Shown here piece after piece: positions 1-10,166 of a stretch of DNA of 64,000 nt. The DNA is from Fallopia convolvulus. Its lineage: Eukaryota > Streptophyta > Magnoliopsida > Caryophyllales > Polygonaceae. Numbering within the stretch: position 1 is the first letter of the stretch; the number at the start of each line of letters is the position of its first letter. The position numbers and the translations under genes were made by a program. The notes beneath the pieces are model-generated. The model ran no database searches. It saw only the letters and a program-made list of their open reading frames with translations, and had not been told where the DNA came from. The DNA lies in the NCBI GenBank assembly GCA_964016875.1, contig OZ024724.1:47708899-47772898 (forward strand), in the 5' to 3' direction.

Positions 1-757
1 TTTATTATATTTTAAAAAGTTTTTAAGTAAAAGTTCATTATTAATTATTTCATGGTAAAGTTTGTAGTAAAGGAGATTTAAGGGTGAAAAGTGCGAAATT
101 TTTATAAAAAATTTGCCGACCTACGTATGTTGACATATATCAACTATTGTTCTCAGAATTTCATTTCAAAAGAACGAAAAAAAACGAGAGTACAGATCAA
201 AAGAGAGGAGAGAATGAAATGTTTAATTTTGTTGTTTTTGCTGGATCTGGTACAAGATCTCTTTTACCGGGTTTTAATCTCAAAGTACAAGCGTGATTTG
301 GTAAGTTTTAATTAGTTAATGGTTTATTTGGATTTCACTGATTTTCCCAGAACTAGATCTACAGTTGCTTTTGTTTGAGAAATCAGTTGATCTATAGTTT
401 TCAAAGGGTTTTTTCGATATTGGATTTATATTCGGTGAAAGATTTCAGAGTATTTTAGGGTTTTGTTTTGTAAGGATATTAGGGAGCTCTTTGATCAAGT
501 TTTTCAGAAAGGTTTGAACTAGAAAAATGTTATTTCATATATTGTTGTCAAGTTTTAAAGGATTTGGAATTTTGCACAAGAAGTTATAATGCATTTTGGC
601 ATTTCATTGCATTTGGGGTTAGAGTTTATAAGAGTAAATAGCCTAATTTGCATTGGGTTATATATAGGAGCATAAGTAAGAGATCGTGGTTAGAGTCAAG
701 GAAAGAGATATAGTATATGTCCTGAACAGGTGCGTATAAACTGGAGATTCAACCCTA
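1..757. other. AT-rich stretch without a recognisable gene
   Basis: No coding exon, RNA gene or repeat boundary is recognisable here. A 74-codon open frame at 91-315 has no family resemblance, no splice context and ordinary AT-rich composition, so I do not call it a gene. Confidence 0.5.
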
Positions 758-945
758 TGTGTTATATGTGAAATATGAATATATGGATATATGTGGTACA
801 TGGTGATATATGTGATATATGTGCTATATGAATATATATGATATATGAGCTATATGGATATATGTACTATATGAGCTGTATTGATATATATGCTATATGG
901 GCTATATGGATATATTTGCTATATGAGTTATATGGATAGATGTGA
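758..945. repeat. TATATG-rich minisatellite
   Basis: The stretch consists of irregular repeats built on (G/A)(A/C)TATATG(G/A)(A/T/G), such as alternating GATATATG and GCTATATG words. It reads as a degenerate short tandem array. No open frame crosses it. Confidence 0.7.
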
Positions 946-1859
946 TAGCTCTAAAATTTACAGAGTTGTTTGCACGAAAAGTATGTTAACAGATGGCATA
1001 CGATATATGATTACATGATGCACTTGATTGCATAGCATATTGCAATGAGATTAAAAAGACCCGTGACTGTCTTGCCTTGAATTTGTATACAAAAGAGACC
1101 TACGGGTCATACATGAGGCCTAAGATGCCTAAGAGATGGTATATGAGAAAATGAGGCCTAAGATGCCTAAAAGTCGGTAATGGAAAAGAAAAAAGTTGGT
1201 ATATGGAAAAAAAAGAAAAGAAAGGAAAAGTTGGTAATGGAAAAGAGTTGGTAATGGAAACCCGGGGCAGATTCAGGCTTGAACAATTCACAAAATAATG
1301 AATCGGATACATTTGCATTTGCATATGCATAGTAAATTCATATATGATATATATAATATGTATGTATATGTACATTAACTAAATGGTTGACTCTATGTGA
1401 AATAATTGATGATGATTTATATTAACTGAGTATGCGACTCACACAAATCGCAAAATAATTTTTCGGGTTCAGCTAGTTCTTACTGGTGTGTGTCTCTGTT
1501 AGAGGTCACATTCATACAGGTCGGTCGGCTGAAGCTCTAAGCAACCTTCTCCTCCTCATTTTGCATCTTAGACATATGTGTTGTAACAGAAGTTAGAGTA
1601 ATAATAGATGTATTAGTATAAGAGTAAATACATATAGTTGTGTGTGTGCAACCTTTTGTGGTTGTTACTTTCTGATATGTGCTTATGTGGATAGTTGTTA
1701 TATGTGAAGTATCTTCTTATATAAGAGATAAGTTTTACTAAGTATACGTCATAGGGTATAGGGGTATCACACAGTTAGTTTAAAATTTCAATAATGGAAG
1801 AAGTTAGTAAGAGTAGGTGTCATTATGGGTATCAATTGGTGAACCATTTGATGACCTTG
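946..1859. other. Intergenic DNA with small direct repeats
   Basis: Contains a duplicated phrase GAGGCCTAAGATGCCTAA (about 1113 and 1163) and a purine-rich stretch with repeated TTGGTAATGGAAAAG around 1190-1260. The phrase GGGGTATCACA near 1761-1771 looks like the right end of a plant LTR, and TGTGATAG near 940 could be a matching left end. No flanking target duplication is visible, so no element is called. No gene is recognised. Confidence 0.4.
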
Positions 1860-2707
1860 CGAGTGTTAGAATTAGAAATAACCAATAAAATACTTCAGCT
1901 CCCTTGGGAGCTCTAGGAAAAGATGAAGGGTTATTGGAAGCATAAAGAGTTTCCACAATGGTATTCTTACGTGATGAGCAGAGATAGATGTCCATATTAT
2001 GATATTGGGAAGAATGGGGAACTCTAGTTCTCTTTCGTGATAATTCTGGAATTGGAGGAATAAACCTTCCTGGTAATCCTTATGAAGATATGGGAATATT
2101 AAAGGCATGGGATTATGGAATTTGCAGCGGCATATATGAAAAATTTCCTTATAAATGGAGTCCAATCAGAAAGTATTTCACCAAGTTTCAGAATTATGTG
2201 TTCAACAGAGTCAAGCAATCCAGGATAAAAAATAAGCTATTTTTTTTGCATGGAGCAAACATGGAGACAGAAGGTGGAAAATCAAGAGCACCTCACTACT
2301 TGATTAGGTTTGTTATAGACTAGTTTTCTGCAGATCCAATATCAATAAGGCAACCAGTCCTAAAAAATGCCAATGAAGCCAGAGCTATGGGACTTTTCTA
2401 CATCTATGAATACATCAAACATTATCAAAAAACCGACATGTTGATATTCAAAGTAGGATTCACCATTGTTATAATTCCGAAGGAGCTTCAACCATATTTT
2501 TCAAAAGCAATAGAGTCATCTGATTCAATCCAAGATTACTTATCAGCAATAGAATTTGGGAGATATTTATCGCCCAAAGGTCAAGACTTTATATGGGATA
2601 AGCTTATGGATTGGGATCTAGAATATTCAGAAAATTTGATGAAGCAATTAGAGCTCGACCTAGATGAAGATGTTGTTGCAGGTTGGGAGGATAATGTTAG
2701 AGAATAA
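1860..2707 (+). pseudogene. Caulimovirid-like ORF remnant (transactivator/inclusion-body-type), endogenous pararetrovirus fragment
   Basis: A decayed reading frame lies immediately upstream of a 35S-like promoter, which is the place of the transactivator/inclusion-body gene in caulimovirids. The frame is open from about 2051 to a TAG at 2321-2323, then open again in the same frame to TAA at 2705-2707. Upstream of 2050 several stops break it. The residues are rich in aromatic and charged positions, with a WDYG and a GIYEKF segment in the first part and a very acidic C-terminus. The assignment rests mainly on gene order and promoter layout plus a loose family resemblance, not on a clear active-site motif. 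It is one fragment of an integrated copy: no movement, coat or polymerase frame is visible next to it. Alternatives are an unrelated host pseudogene or LTR-element ORF. Confidence 0.45.
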
Positions 2708-3200
2708 GGCATGTACAACATCGAATATTGAATGGATTATTAACCATCAAAGACCACATCATGATGCCTAGCCACGTGGACCACCATAAGGAATCTCTTT
2801 AGTGTGTTGTCTTTTTATTACTGTTCAGTATGCTTTTTCTTTTCAGAATGATGGGCACTATTTGTGCTTTTTCTTTTCAGAGTGGTGGCACTGTTTGTCA
2901 TGTGAGTGGATTCCCTGAGACTTTGTCGGTAATAAATGTAAAGATCATTGATAGAGCATCCAATGCTCTCCAAGGCTCTATAAATAGGACCCCTGTAAGC
3001 TGAAGGAAGGGCACCGAAAATCAGAAAACAAAGTCTGAATCTAGGGAAAGAGAAAGAGAAAGCTTTGAACTTGAAAGTGAAGTTGTGTTCCCTCACTCTA
3101 AGAGTTCAAATCCTTCTTTGGATCTTTCTAGTTTGAGTGTTTGAGTGTTTTCAGTGTGTTTGTGTGCTTGTAATCCTTTCAAATTCAATAAAAGTTTGTT
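2708..3200 (+). promoter_or_regulatory. 35S-like pararetroviral promoter and leader with polyadenylation signal
   Basis: Downstream of the decayed ORF lie a G-box-type palindrome CCACGTGG (2772-2779), a short palindrome AGAGCAT-cca-ATGCTCT (2953-2969) just before a TATA box TATAAATA (2979-2986), a purine-rich transcribed leader, and AATAAA at 3187-3192, about 200 bases after the TATA box. A poly(A) signal roughly 200 bases downstream of the cap site is the arrangement that gives caulimovirids a terminally redundant RNA. An LTR of a retrotransposon could look similar, but no TG...CA ends with a target duplication were found. Whether it is still active cannot be judged from sequence. Confidence 0.45.
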
Positions 3201-3954
3201 TTTAAGTAAGGGAAAGCTACTTAATCGAAAACTATGTCTTGAATAAACCTCTTTCTTGAATACAAATCTTCCATCCACTAAATTGAGAGATTTTAAGTTA
3301 GAGACTATGGTCTAAGGTAGGAAACAAAACAGATATGTGTTGTGCTTGAGCTAAGGGAGTCCTGGTTGAGGATTAGCAACCCCTAGAAATCCGGAAGCTA
3401 CAGGAACACCGGAGGTCCAGAGATACTACGCTCCGGTAACGGTCGAACCTCTTTAATTTATAAATTTCTTTAATTACGAAGCATGGTGGGCTTGTGTTCA
3501 TAGAAAATAGTTTATTCATGCTATATCTAGTAGATTATGGTAGTTAGTACCATTTAAAGTCATAAATTTATAAACCGTTTTAGTTTGGATATATTTGGAA
3601 CAGTTTAAAACTTTTGGGCAGATGTGATAATTTAAGCTAAATTGAGGGAAAAGCTGAAATAACTTCTAGATATTGCTTTTGTATCAACGGGGCGCTGAGA
3701 AGGAGCCAATTGAAATTGTTGTTTGCTAAATTCGGTCAAACATGGTATTCATTGTTGACTTTTAGTCTATTATTGCAGAATGATTGTATTTGTTGTTGGA
3801 TTTGTGGGTTTTGTGGTTAATGAAATTAGTAATGTAATATTGGCGAAATTGATGTTGGTTATACTGAAATTGGTTGTCAATACAATGTGTTGTTGAAACT
3901 GATAATTGTGTATCTAGTAATGGTTACTGAATTTGTTGTGGTTTTTTTTTTAAT
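3201..3954. other. Intergenic stretch, possibly rest of the pararetroviral leader
   Basis: No coding frame, tRNA-like primer site or repeat boundary is recognised. The first half may continue the leader of the pararetroviral fragment. The second half is ordinary AT-rich DNA. Confidence 0.4.
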
Positions 3955-4083
3955 AATCTTGCTTATACGAAATCGTTATAATTGTTTATTCTTATACGAA
4001 ATCGTTATAATTGTTCATTCTTATACGAAATCGTTACAATCGTTCATTCTCATAAGAATGAACGATTCTAATTCATTATATTA
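3955..4083 (+). repeat. 29-bp tandem repeat, TTATACGAAATCGTTATAAT unit
   Basis: About three consecutive copies of a 29-base unit containing TATACGAAATCGTTA and TTGTTCATTC. The last copy ends in an inverted partial copy (AAGAATGAACGATT). The same unit reappears at 4925-5075 beyond the Helitron and the telomere-like block, so the Helitron landed inside or beside an older array. Confidence 0.75.
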
Positions 4084-4087
4084 AGAA

Positions 4088-4647
4088 TTATAACTATAAC
4101 CTAAAGTGGAGTTTAAAAAATTATTAAACAACACATGTCATTTTTAAATTGGACCACACCGCCCATTTTTTTTAAAAAATAATCTTTTATTTTTTTATAT
4201 AATAAATTCATATCCATGTTTTTAGAAAATAGGATAAAAAATCCTATTATGAAACAATCTTTTATTTTTGTATATGATGGATAGGAAAATCATTAGAATA
4301 TTTTTTTATGCTATTATACAAATTTTAGAATATTTATTTTATTTTTAGAATAGAATCATTTTTTAACTAAGATATTTTAATTGAATAGTTAACTTTGTAA
4401 CAATATATTACTAGCAATCTCCTTGCCAATTTGGTTATTATTATAATTCAATCATTTGTTACCTTATATGAATATATCTTGATTAGTTATATGATAATTG
4501 TCTTATTTTTTACGCTAATCATAACAAAAATTTGTATTTAAGCATTTACATAATTATTTTTCTCAAATAATAAATATATTTGAAAATATTTTATTATTAA
4601 TATTTTATTTAAGAAAAACCCGTACAAGGTACGAAAATACATACTAG
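4088..4647 (+). mobile_element. Non-autonomous Helitron, copy 1
   Basis: The left end resembles that of the copies at 12395 and 20709 (ATAACTATA, then CTAAAGTGGAG and a conserved ACACATGTC and ACCACACCGCC block). The right end has the hairpin CGTAC-aag-GTACG (4621-4633) and then CTAG at 4644-4647 followed by T, the normal Helitron CTRR terminus with insertion between A and T. The 5' TC has become TT. No coding capacity is visible, so it must have moved by a Rep/helicase supplied elsewhere. Confidence 0.8.
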
Positions 4648-4687
4648 TATAATTCTATAAGAATGAACAAATTTGTATAAAAATAAT

Positions 4688-4921
4688 CTAATTAAACCCT
4701 AAACTCTAAACCCTTAACCCTAACTAAACCCTACAATCTTAACCCTAACTAAATCATAAAAGCATAACCTTACCTGACATTAACCCTAAACATGAGCCTA
4801 TGATTCGCTTAATATTTATACATACATATAGGGTTCTCGATTAGTTAGCGTTAATACTTTAGGGTTTAGTTCGAGTTAAGGGTTTTTGGTTAAGGGTTTT
4901 TAGGGTTTAGGGTTTGGAGTT
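4688..4921. repeat. Interstitial telomere-like repeats in inverted orientation
   Basis: The left half (4688-4790) carries degenerate CCCTAAA/CCCTTAA/CCCTAACT words. The right half (4845-4921) carries the complementary AGGGTTT/AAGGGTTT words, so the two arms face each other across about 50 bases. The plant telomere repeat is TTTAGGG. Arms are diverged and interrupted, so this is an old interstitial block and not a chromosome end. Confidence 0.75.
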
Positions 4922-4924
4922 CAT

Positions 4925-5074
4925 TATAACGATCTCTCTTATACGAAATCGTTATAATTGTTCATTCTTATACGGAATCATCATAATTATTCATTCTTAA
5001 TTATTAGAAATCGTTATAATTGTTCATTCTTATACGGAATCATCATAATTATTCATTCTTAATTATTAGAAATC
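4925..5074 (+). repeat. Second array of the 29-bp repeat with a longer unit
   Basis: Contains the same TATACGAAATCGTTATAATTGTTCATTC unit type as 3955-4083, here alternating with TATACGGAATCATCATAATTATTCATTC and TTAATTATTAGAAATCG, giving a higher-order unit of about 76 bases repeated about twice. Confidence 0.7.
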
Positions 5075-5365
5075 GTTATAAGTGAGTTGTACGTTGATGT
5101 AAAATAATATTAGAGTACACTTTGCTAACAATTTTATGTTTATGTTAGATTTTTTGGTTGTTTGAATTAAATAATTAGAGATAATATTTTGCTAGGGACA
5201 ATTAAATTTACGTCATTTTAAAAAAAAATGCTAAAACTACAATTTTTATCTTTTGTTAAAAATCTATAATCTTTTAATAATTTCCATAGCATAAATATAG
5301 AAAGGGACATGTGCCATACATTAACTCATCCTTTTATAATTAATTAGGAAAAAATCAAAATATAA
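5075..5365. repeat. Dispersed direct duplication, copy 1
   Basis: About 290 bases that recur, diverged but colinear, at 13795-14125 in the same orientation. Shared phrases include TAAAATAATATTAGA, TACACTTTGCT, GACAATTAAATTTAC and CATACATTAACTCATCC. The two copies flank the copia element and Helitron 2. No coding capacity and no terminal repeats are visible, so the unit is of unknown type. Confidence 0.65.
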
Positions 5366-5589
5366 AATCATTAAAATAAGTAATTACATTTAATTGATAT
5401 GGAAAATGGGTAGATTTTGAGAATCACTCTCAGCTCCTACACAAAACTGGGTTAGGTAGTAGACAACTATATATACTTAATATAAAATGACAAATTAAAT
5501 ACTAATATTTGTATAATATATAGCATAAAAACTAAATACTATTTCTATACTCATTAGTTGAATATGGTAAGTCATAATAATAAATGAGG
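5366..5589. other. Short AT-rich intergenic spacer
   Basis: No gene. The last bases hold the left target duplication TGAGG (5585-5589) of the copia element that follows. Confidence 0.5.
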
Positions 5590-5743
5590 TGTTATAATTT
5601 AGAGAGAAAACAGAGAAATAAGGAGAAAGGGGAGAGATTAGATCCATGTTATTAGGTCATCCATAGGGGCCTTTATATAAAGAATACAAATTAGGGTTTC
5701 CAATTGTACATCTAATTATAATAATATAATAAATATTATAACA
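5590..5743 (-). repeat. 3' LTR of the 5.6-11.9 kb copia element
   Basis: 154 bases, TG...CA type, matching 11793-11946 base for base over most of its length. It is preceded by TSD TGAGG. Immediately inside is the polypurine tract in minus orientation (5744-5753). Confidence 0.9.
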
Positions 5744-5767
5744 CTCCCCCTTAGATGTACATCACTA

Positions 5768-6185
5768 ACTGCCTCGTTAAAAACCTTGTCTGGAAAACCC
5801 AATGGGACAAAACCAAGACTAAGGGAAAAAAGAGTGCAGTTATGATTCTTCCTCTCAACTTGAAATTATATCCTCCTTGCTTGATTAAATTGAGCATCCA
5901 TCATGTCTTTGAGTTGAATCTTGTAGTTTGAGAACACTTGGTGATATGTACTTGGTTGATCACTTCATGCTGAATTCTCTTCATATATATATCATTGTTG
6001 GCTCCTTTCAACTTGATTTGATGGATGGATAAAAACCCCATTCTTTCACATATCTCGAACTTCAGGCCGAGATTGTCTCATCAAAGACCTTATATGACGA
6101 ACTGCCTCATTAAAAACCTTGTTTGGAAAAACCCAGTGGGATAAAACCCAAAACCAAGAGAAAAAGAGTACAGTCGTATAATAAT
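5768..6185 (-). repeat. Duplicated 3' segment inside the copia element
   Basis: A block of about 75 bases (5768-5840: CTGCCTCGTTAAAAACCTTG through GTGCAGTTAT) recurs at 6101-6180 with few changes. A short piece of reverse transcriptase code (CAGGCCGAGA with neighbours) also occurs twice, near 6063 and 6568. This points to a local tandem duplication at the 3' end of the element. Confidence 0.75.
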
Positions 6186-6497
6186 GCTCCCCCTCAGTTA
6201 AACACAAAATCTTTATGCAATAAAAATATGTCATCACTGAATTTTGTAGAAGATTGGTACTTCTGGACCAATAATCTTTATTTTATGTTTGGGGAGACAA
6301 TAACTCATTATCACATAAAATGACATTATTGAGGTAATGAAGCAAGGTACGGTAATGTACCTATTGTATTGAGATATGGTACTTCAAGACCTAATATCTC
6401 TTTCATTTTCTAATCGGGGACGAAAGGGGTCCTTTTCCACACTTAGCGATCTTACTACCATTGGTGTACTGAATGGATGTGCCTTATCCATATTAAA

Positions 6498-6908
6498 TCA
6501 CTTTAGGAACTTTTCTACGTAGTTTGATTGATGGATAAACGTTCCATCTTTTGTATGCTCGAACTGCAGGCCGAGACAATACTTGGTAGTTATTAAGTCC
6601 TTCATTTCAAATTCTCTTTTCAAATAATCAGCTTCTATTAGGATCTCTTTTGGAGTCCCAATAATATTGAAATCATCAACATAAACAACAATGATTACAT
6701 ATCCCAAATTTGTTGTTTTATGAACAAACAAGGACCTATTTTGATCACTGACAAATCCTTGCCTTTGTAGATATTCTCTAAGGCGATTATACCACATTCT
6801 TCCCCATTGTTTCAATCCATATAGCGATCTTCTAAATTGAATGGAATAAATATAATGTGGTTTTGATTCAAATGCTTCAGGCATTTTCAATCCATCTGGG
6901 ATTTTCAT
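6498..6908 (-). pseudogene. Copia reverse transcriptase fragment (YVDD retained)
   Basis: An open frame of 136 codons encodes the central part of a Ty1/copia reverse transcriptase. It has the SLYGLKQWGRMWY motif (family SLYGLKQAPRxW) and the catalytic box VYVDDFNIIGT with both aspartates, then LKREFEMKD and the L-x-LQFE segment. It begins after a stop and ends before the RNase H region, which is not recognisable. Family polyproteins are about 1300 residues, so this is roughly a tenth. The open frame is surprising in an otherwise non-coding interior. It could be chance survival or selection before insertion. Confidence 0.85.
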
Positions 6909-8999
6909 TTATATGTTGATGTCTAATGACTCATATAGGTATGTTGTTACCACATCCATGAGTTACATTTTCAAACGCTCAACAACGGTTAAAGCAACAA
7001 GGAACCTGAGTGTCGCTGTATCCATTGCTGGTGAATACATTTCTATGTAATCCACTCTAGGTTTTTGCGAGAACCCTTGTGCAACCAGTTATAACATAAT
7101 GGTTTTTCACTTTCTGGTGTTGGAACTACATGCCCAAAACACCTAATTTGTTTAACGAATCCAATTTTGCTTTCCGACTTTTCCAACCATTTCGATGTCG
7201 ACATTCTTCCATTGTTTGGGGATTATTGTCATCTTCTCAAATGACTTTTACGATAACTAAATAAGCAAAGATTTCTTCTCGATACGCTGTACCGATACTT
7301 ACATAATTAATCGACATTTTCAAATTGTTGCTCATGCCATTTTCTTTGCTTCTAGAGTCTTTAGATAGAATCTCTTCAGGAGTTCTATCTTCATGTTTAT
7401 TTCTAGTTGACATATCATCCTTTTGGGATGTAATTGGCTCTTTCCTCTTCTGGGGAATGTATCCTTAAATCTGAAAAATGTCTCTCATGCTTCAAGCATG
7501 CTTATGTGTTGGTTTGGAGTTACTTCTGGAATCTCCAAATGACTAGTGTATTCTCAAATAGTATTTATGTCTTAGTCACTAAACTTCTGGTTTAGTTATA
7601 CAATATGCTAAATTTCTGGTTTAGCTTTCTTTGGATAACAGATTGCATCCCATGCAATCTCTTAACTTGTAGTCTCAATTATCTTCTCCCCCTAAAGTTG
7701 GGATTTTTACCTCGCCAAAGTGTTAATCTTAATACCGAGCAATATATTGATCACCACTTATAAGCTCTAGGTATTTTATAAACGATAAGGACCCAAACCC
7801 TTCGTCTAATCCCAACTTTCATTGTGTGGCATTACTTAACAATCATTCAGGGAGGTGGAGGACATATAAAGCATTTAATCTCTTCTAGAGACAAGCTTCT
7901 ATTAGGAAAATTTTATATAAGCAGTCGGTCCAAGTCGAATTTAATTATCGACATTCACATTTCATAACCCTCTTTTATCAACGACTCATCCTAGTTGTGT
8001 TTTCATGTATAGCATTTGCCTAGCTATCAATTATGACCGCATTATTGACGACTCTACTAGGTCGTTTTCTAAGTGTGTGTGAGAGCTACTCAATGCTCAA
8101 CCACTACACTAATTTATTTTCATTCCCCTCCTTTTTCAATGGAACCAATGGGTTGAGGCATCTTTCAACATTATATGATTAATCCACAATGGTTCACATG
8201 GCGATGTAATGTGTCCTTTTATATCACTTGAACTTAGTCAAGGAGCATATGAGACTTTGTATTTACTTGCATATTATGCTGGCTTTGCTACTAACTTGCC
8301 AAGATCACAAGCCTTTCAAGGTCACTCTTAGGAAGAGACTTCAAGTCTCAAGATCTTTCGATCCCATACCGATCATGCGCATTATTATTTCACTTGAGTG
8401 ACCAAGTTAATCATGCCACAAATATAACTTATCATTAACTAACTTCCAGTTAGTGAGATTACATTATTCAATGAGATATACTCTTCTAGAGTCATCATAA
8501 TCTTCACACCAAAATTTGCGCATGACTTGTGAAAACTTCTGGTTTTCAAATACTATATGGTGTGACACCATTGAAAAATGTCGGTGATCCATACTTATGT
8601 TTGGGAGCTCATCAACTCAAATCAGATAAATCATTATCTTGATTTTTAACATTAGATGCCTCAAAATGGGTGAATTCAGAATTTTTAATATAGACTAGAC
8701 CAGTCTCCACACTTATACTCATAAGGTGTGGTTCTTGTACAACTGGTACAAGAGTGATGATCAATTATGTCATTTATGGGATATCCCTTATCTTAGATGT
8801 TCTTCTGGACATCAAATTAACCCACGACGTCCTAGCTATAAGTCATAACCATGACTAACGGCCGCATGCGTAATATACCGTAACCTCTTTCACACCCTCT
8901 TCCAAAGGAGGCATGCTTCCGGCATGCAAGAGGTTGGTCAAACATGACCTTGAACTTCTAGTTCATGCTAGGTAGGTGGTCATTTAGACATAGTTCTGA
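6909..8999 (-). other. Copia interior with scattered hairpin words
   Basis: No protein frame is recognised. Small self-complementary words around CTTCTGG or CTTCAAG occur, for example CATGC-ttcaa-GCATG near 7490, CTAAAC-ttctg-GTTTAG near 7577, GCTAAA-tttctgg-TTTAGC near 7608 and GATTGCAT-ccc-ATGCAATC near 7643. They are less dense and less regular than in 9.0-11.14 kb. Confidence 0.55.
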
Positions 9000-10105
9000 A
9001 TATTGTAACGACCCACATTCCTTGTACTACTTCTAGAGTACATTCCATATTTCTTATACTACATCTAGAGTACATGGTTTGGTATGAGATATCTTAACTC
9101 TCCCAGAGTTTATAATGATCTCTACTTGTCAAATTTCGATTCTTCAAGCTCGAATGGAGTTGATGATATGATACGTTCATTATAACTTAACACATGTCTA
9201 TTGGAACTTCAAGTGCTTCATGAATCTCCCAAACATCTCATCTGTCAACTTCAAGTGACAATGTAATTTTATTTCTTGAACCATTTATCATCCACTTCGG
9301 GAGATGATATGTTCATATAGTTCCACTAATAAATTCTTCTCATCATTCTACAAGAAGTAATTATGTATGTAAATCCACTTCTAGGGATAATACTCATATG
9401 TATAAAAGCATCTACTTCAGGAGATGATCATTGTCACATAAATTTTATCATCTTCTTCAGAAAGTGATATTTTCTATCATTACTCACTTCAGGGGGTAAT
9501 GAGATTTATTATTTCATCTCTTCGGGGATGATTTCACATTTGTCTCTACTGGGACATACTAGCATCCGCTTCAAGAGATGACAAGTTTTAACTTTAAGAA
9601 CAAATAAAAATGTATATAAGTAATAACATAAATAATTAAATTGAAAAGAATATAAATAAAGAAATAAAGTATCATAAAATATTGTCAACTTCTGGTGACA
9701 AGAGATTGTATACGAAGTCTTCTAGACTTCTTTCAATCACATACTTCAGGATGTGATTATTCATAAAATCTTTCAATCATATACTTCAAGATGTGATTGC
9801 AATGAGACATTTTAGTCACATACTTCAGGATGTGATATCCATGTGAGTATTTTATTATCTACTTCAAGAGATAATATTGTCATATGAACTTTATCGTCTA
9901 CTTCTGGAGATGATATTTTTCTTTTCAATTTGCACATGGATAATGTCATTTATTTCAAGAGACGACTTTAGTATCACCACTCACTCCAAGGAGTAGGAAC
10001 TTTTATTATATTTATCCACTTTTGGGGATTGATTCAATTGTTTCATCCACTTCGGGGGATGTATATGCATCCACTTTAGGGGATGACAAATTTTCTTTTA
10101 ACTTA

Positions 10106-10166
<61 letters not shown>

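Noticed and set aside
91..315. 74-codon open frame
   Set aside because: No family resemblance, AT-rich, no splice or promoter context.
940..1771. Possible LTR from TGTGATAGC to GGTATCACA
   Set aside because: The ends look LTR-like but there is no target duplication and no second copy in the window.
3887..4084. 65-codon plus-strand open frame
   Set aside because: It lies over the 29-bp tandem repeats and is a by-product of them.
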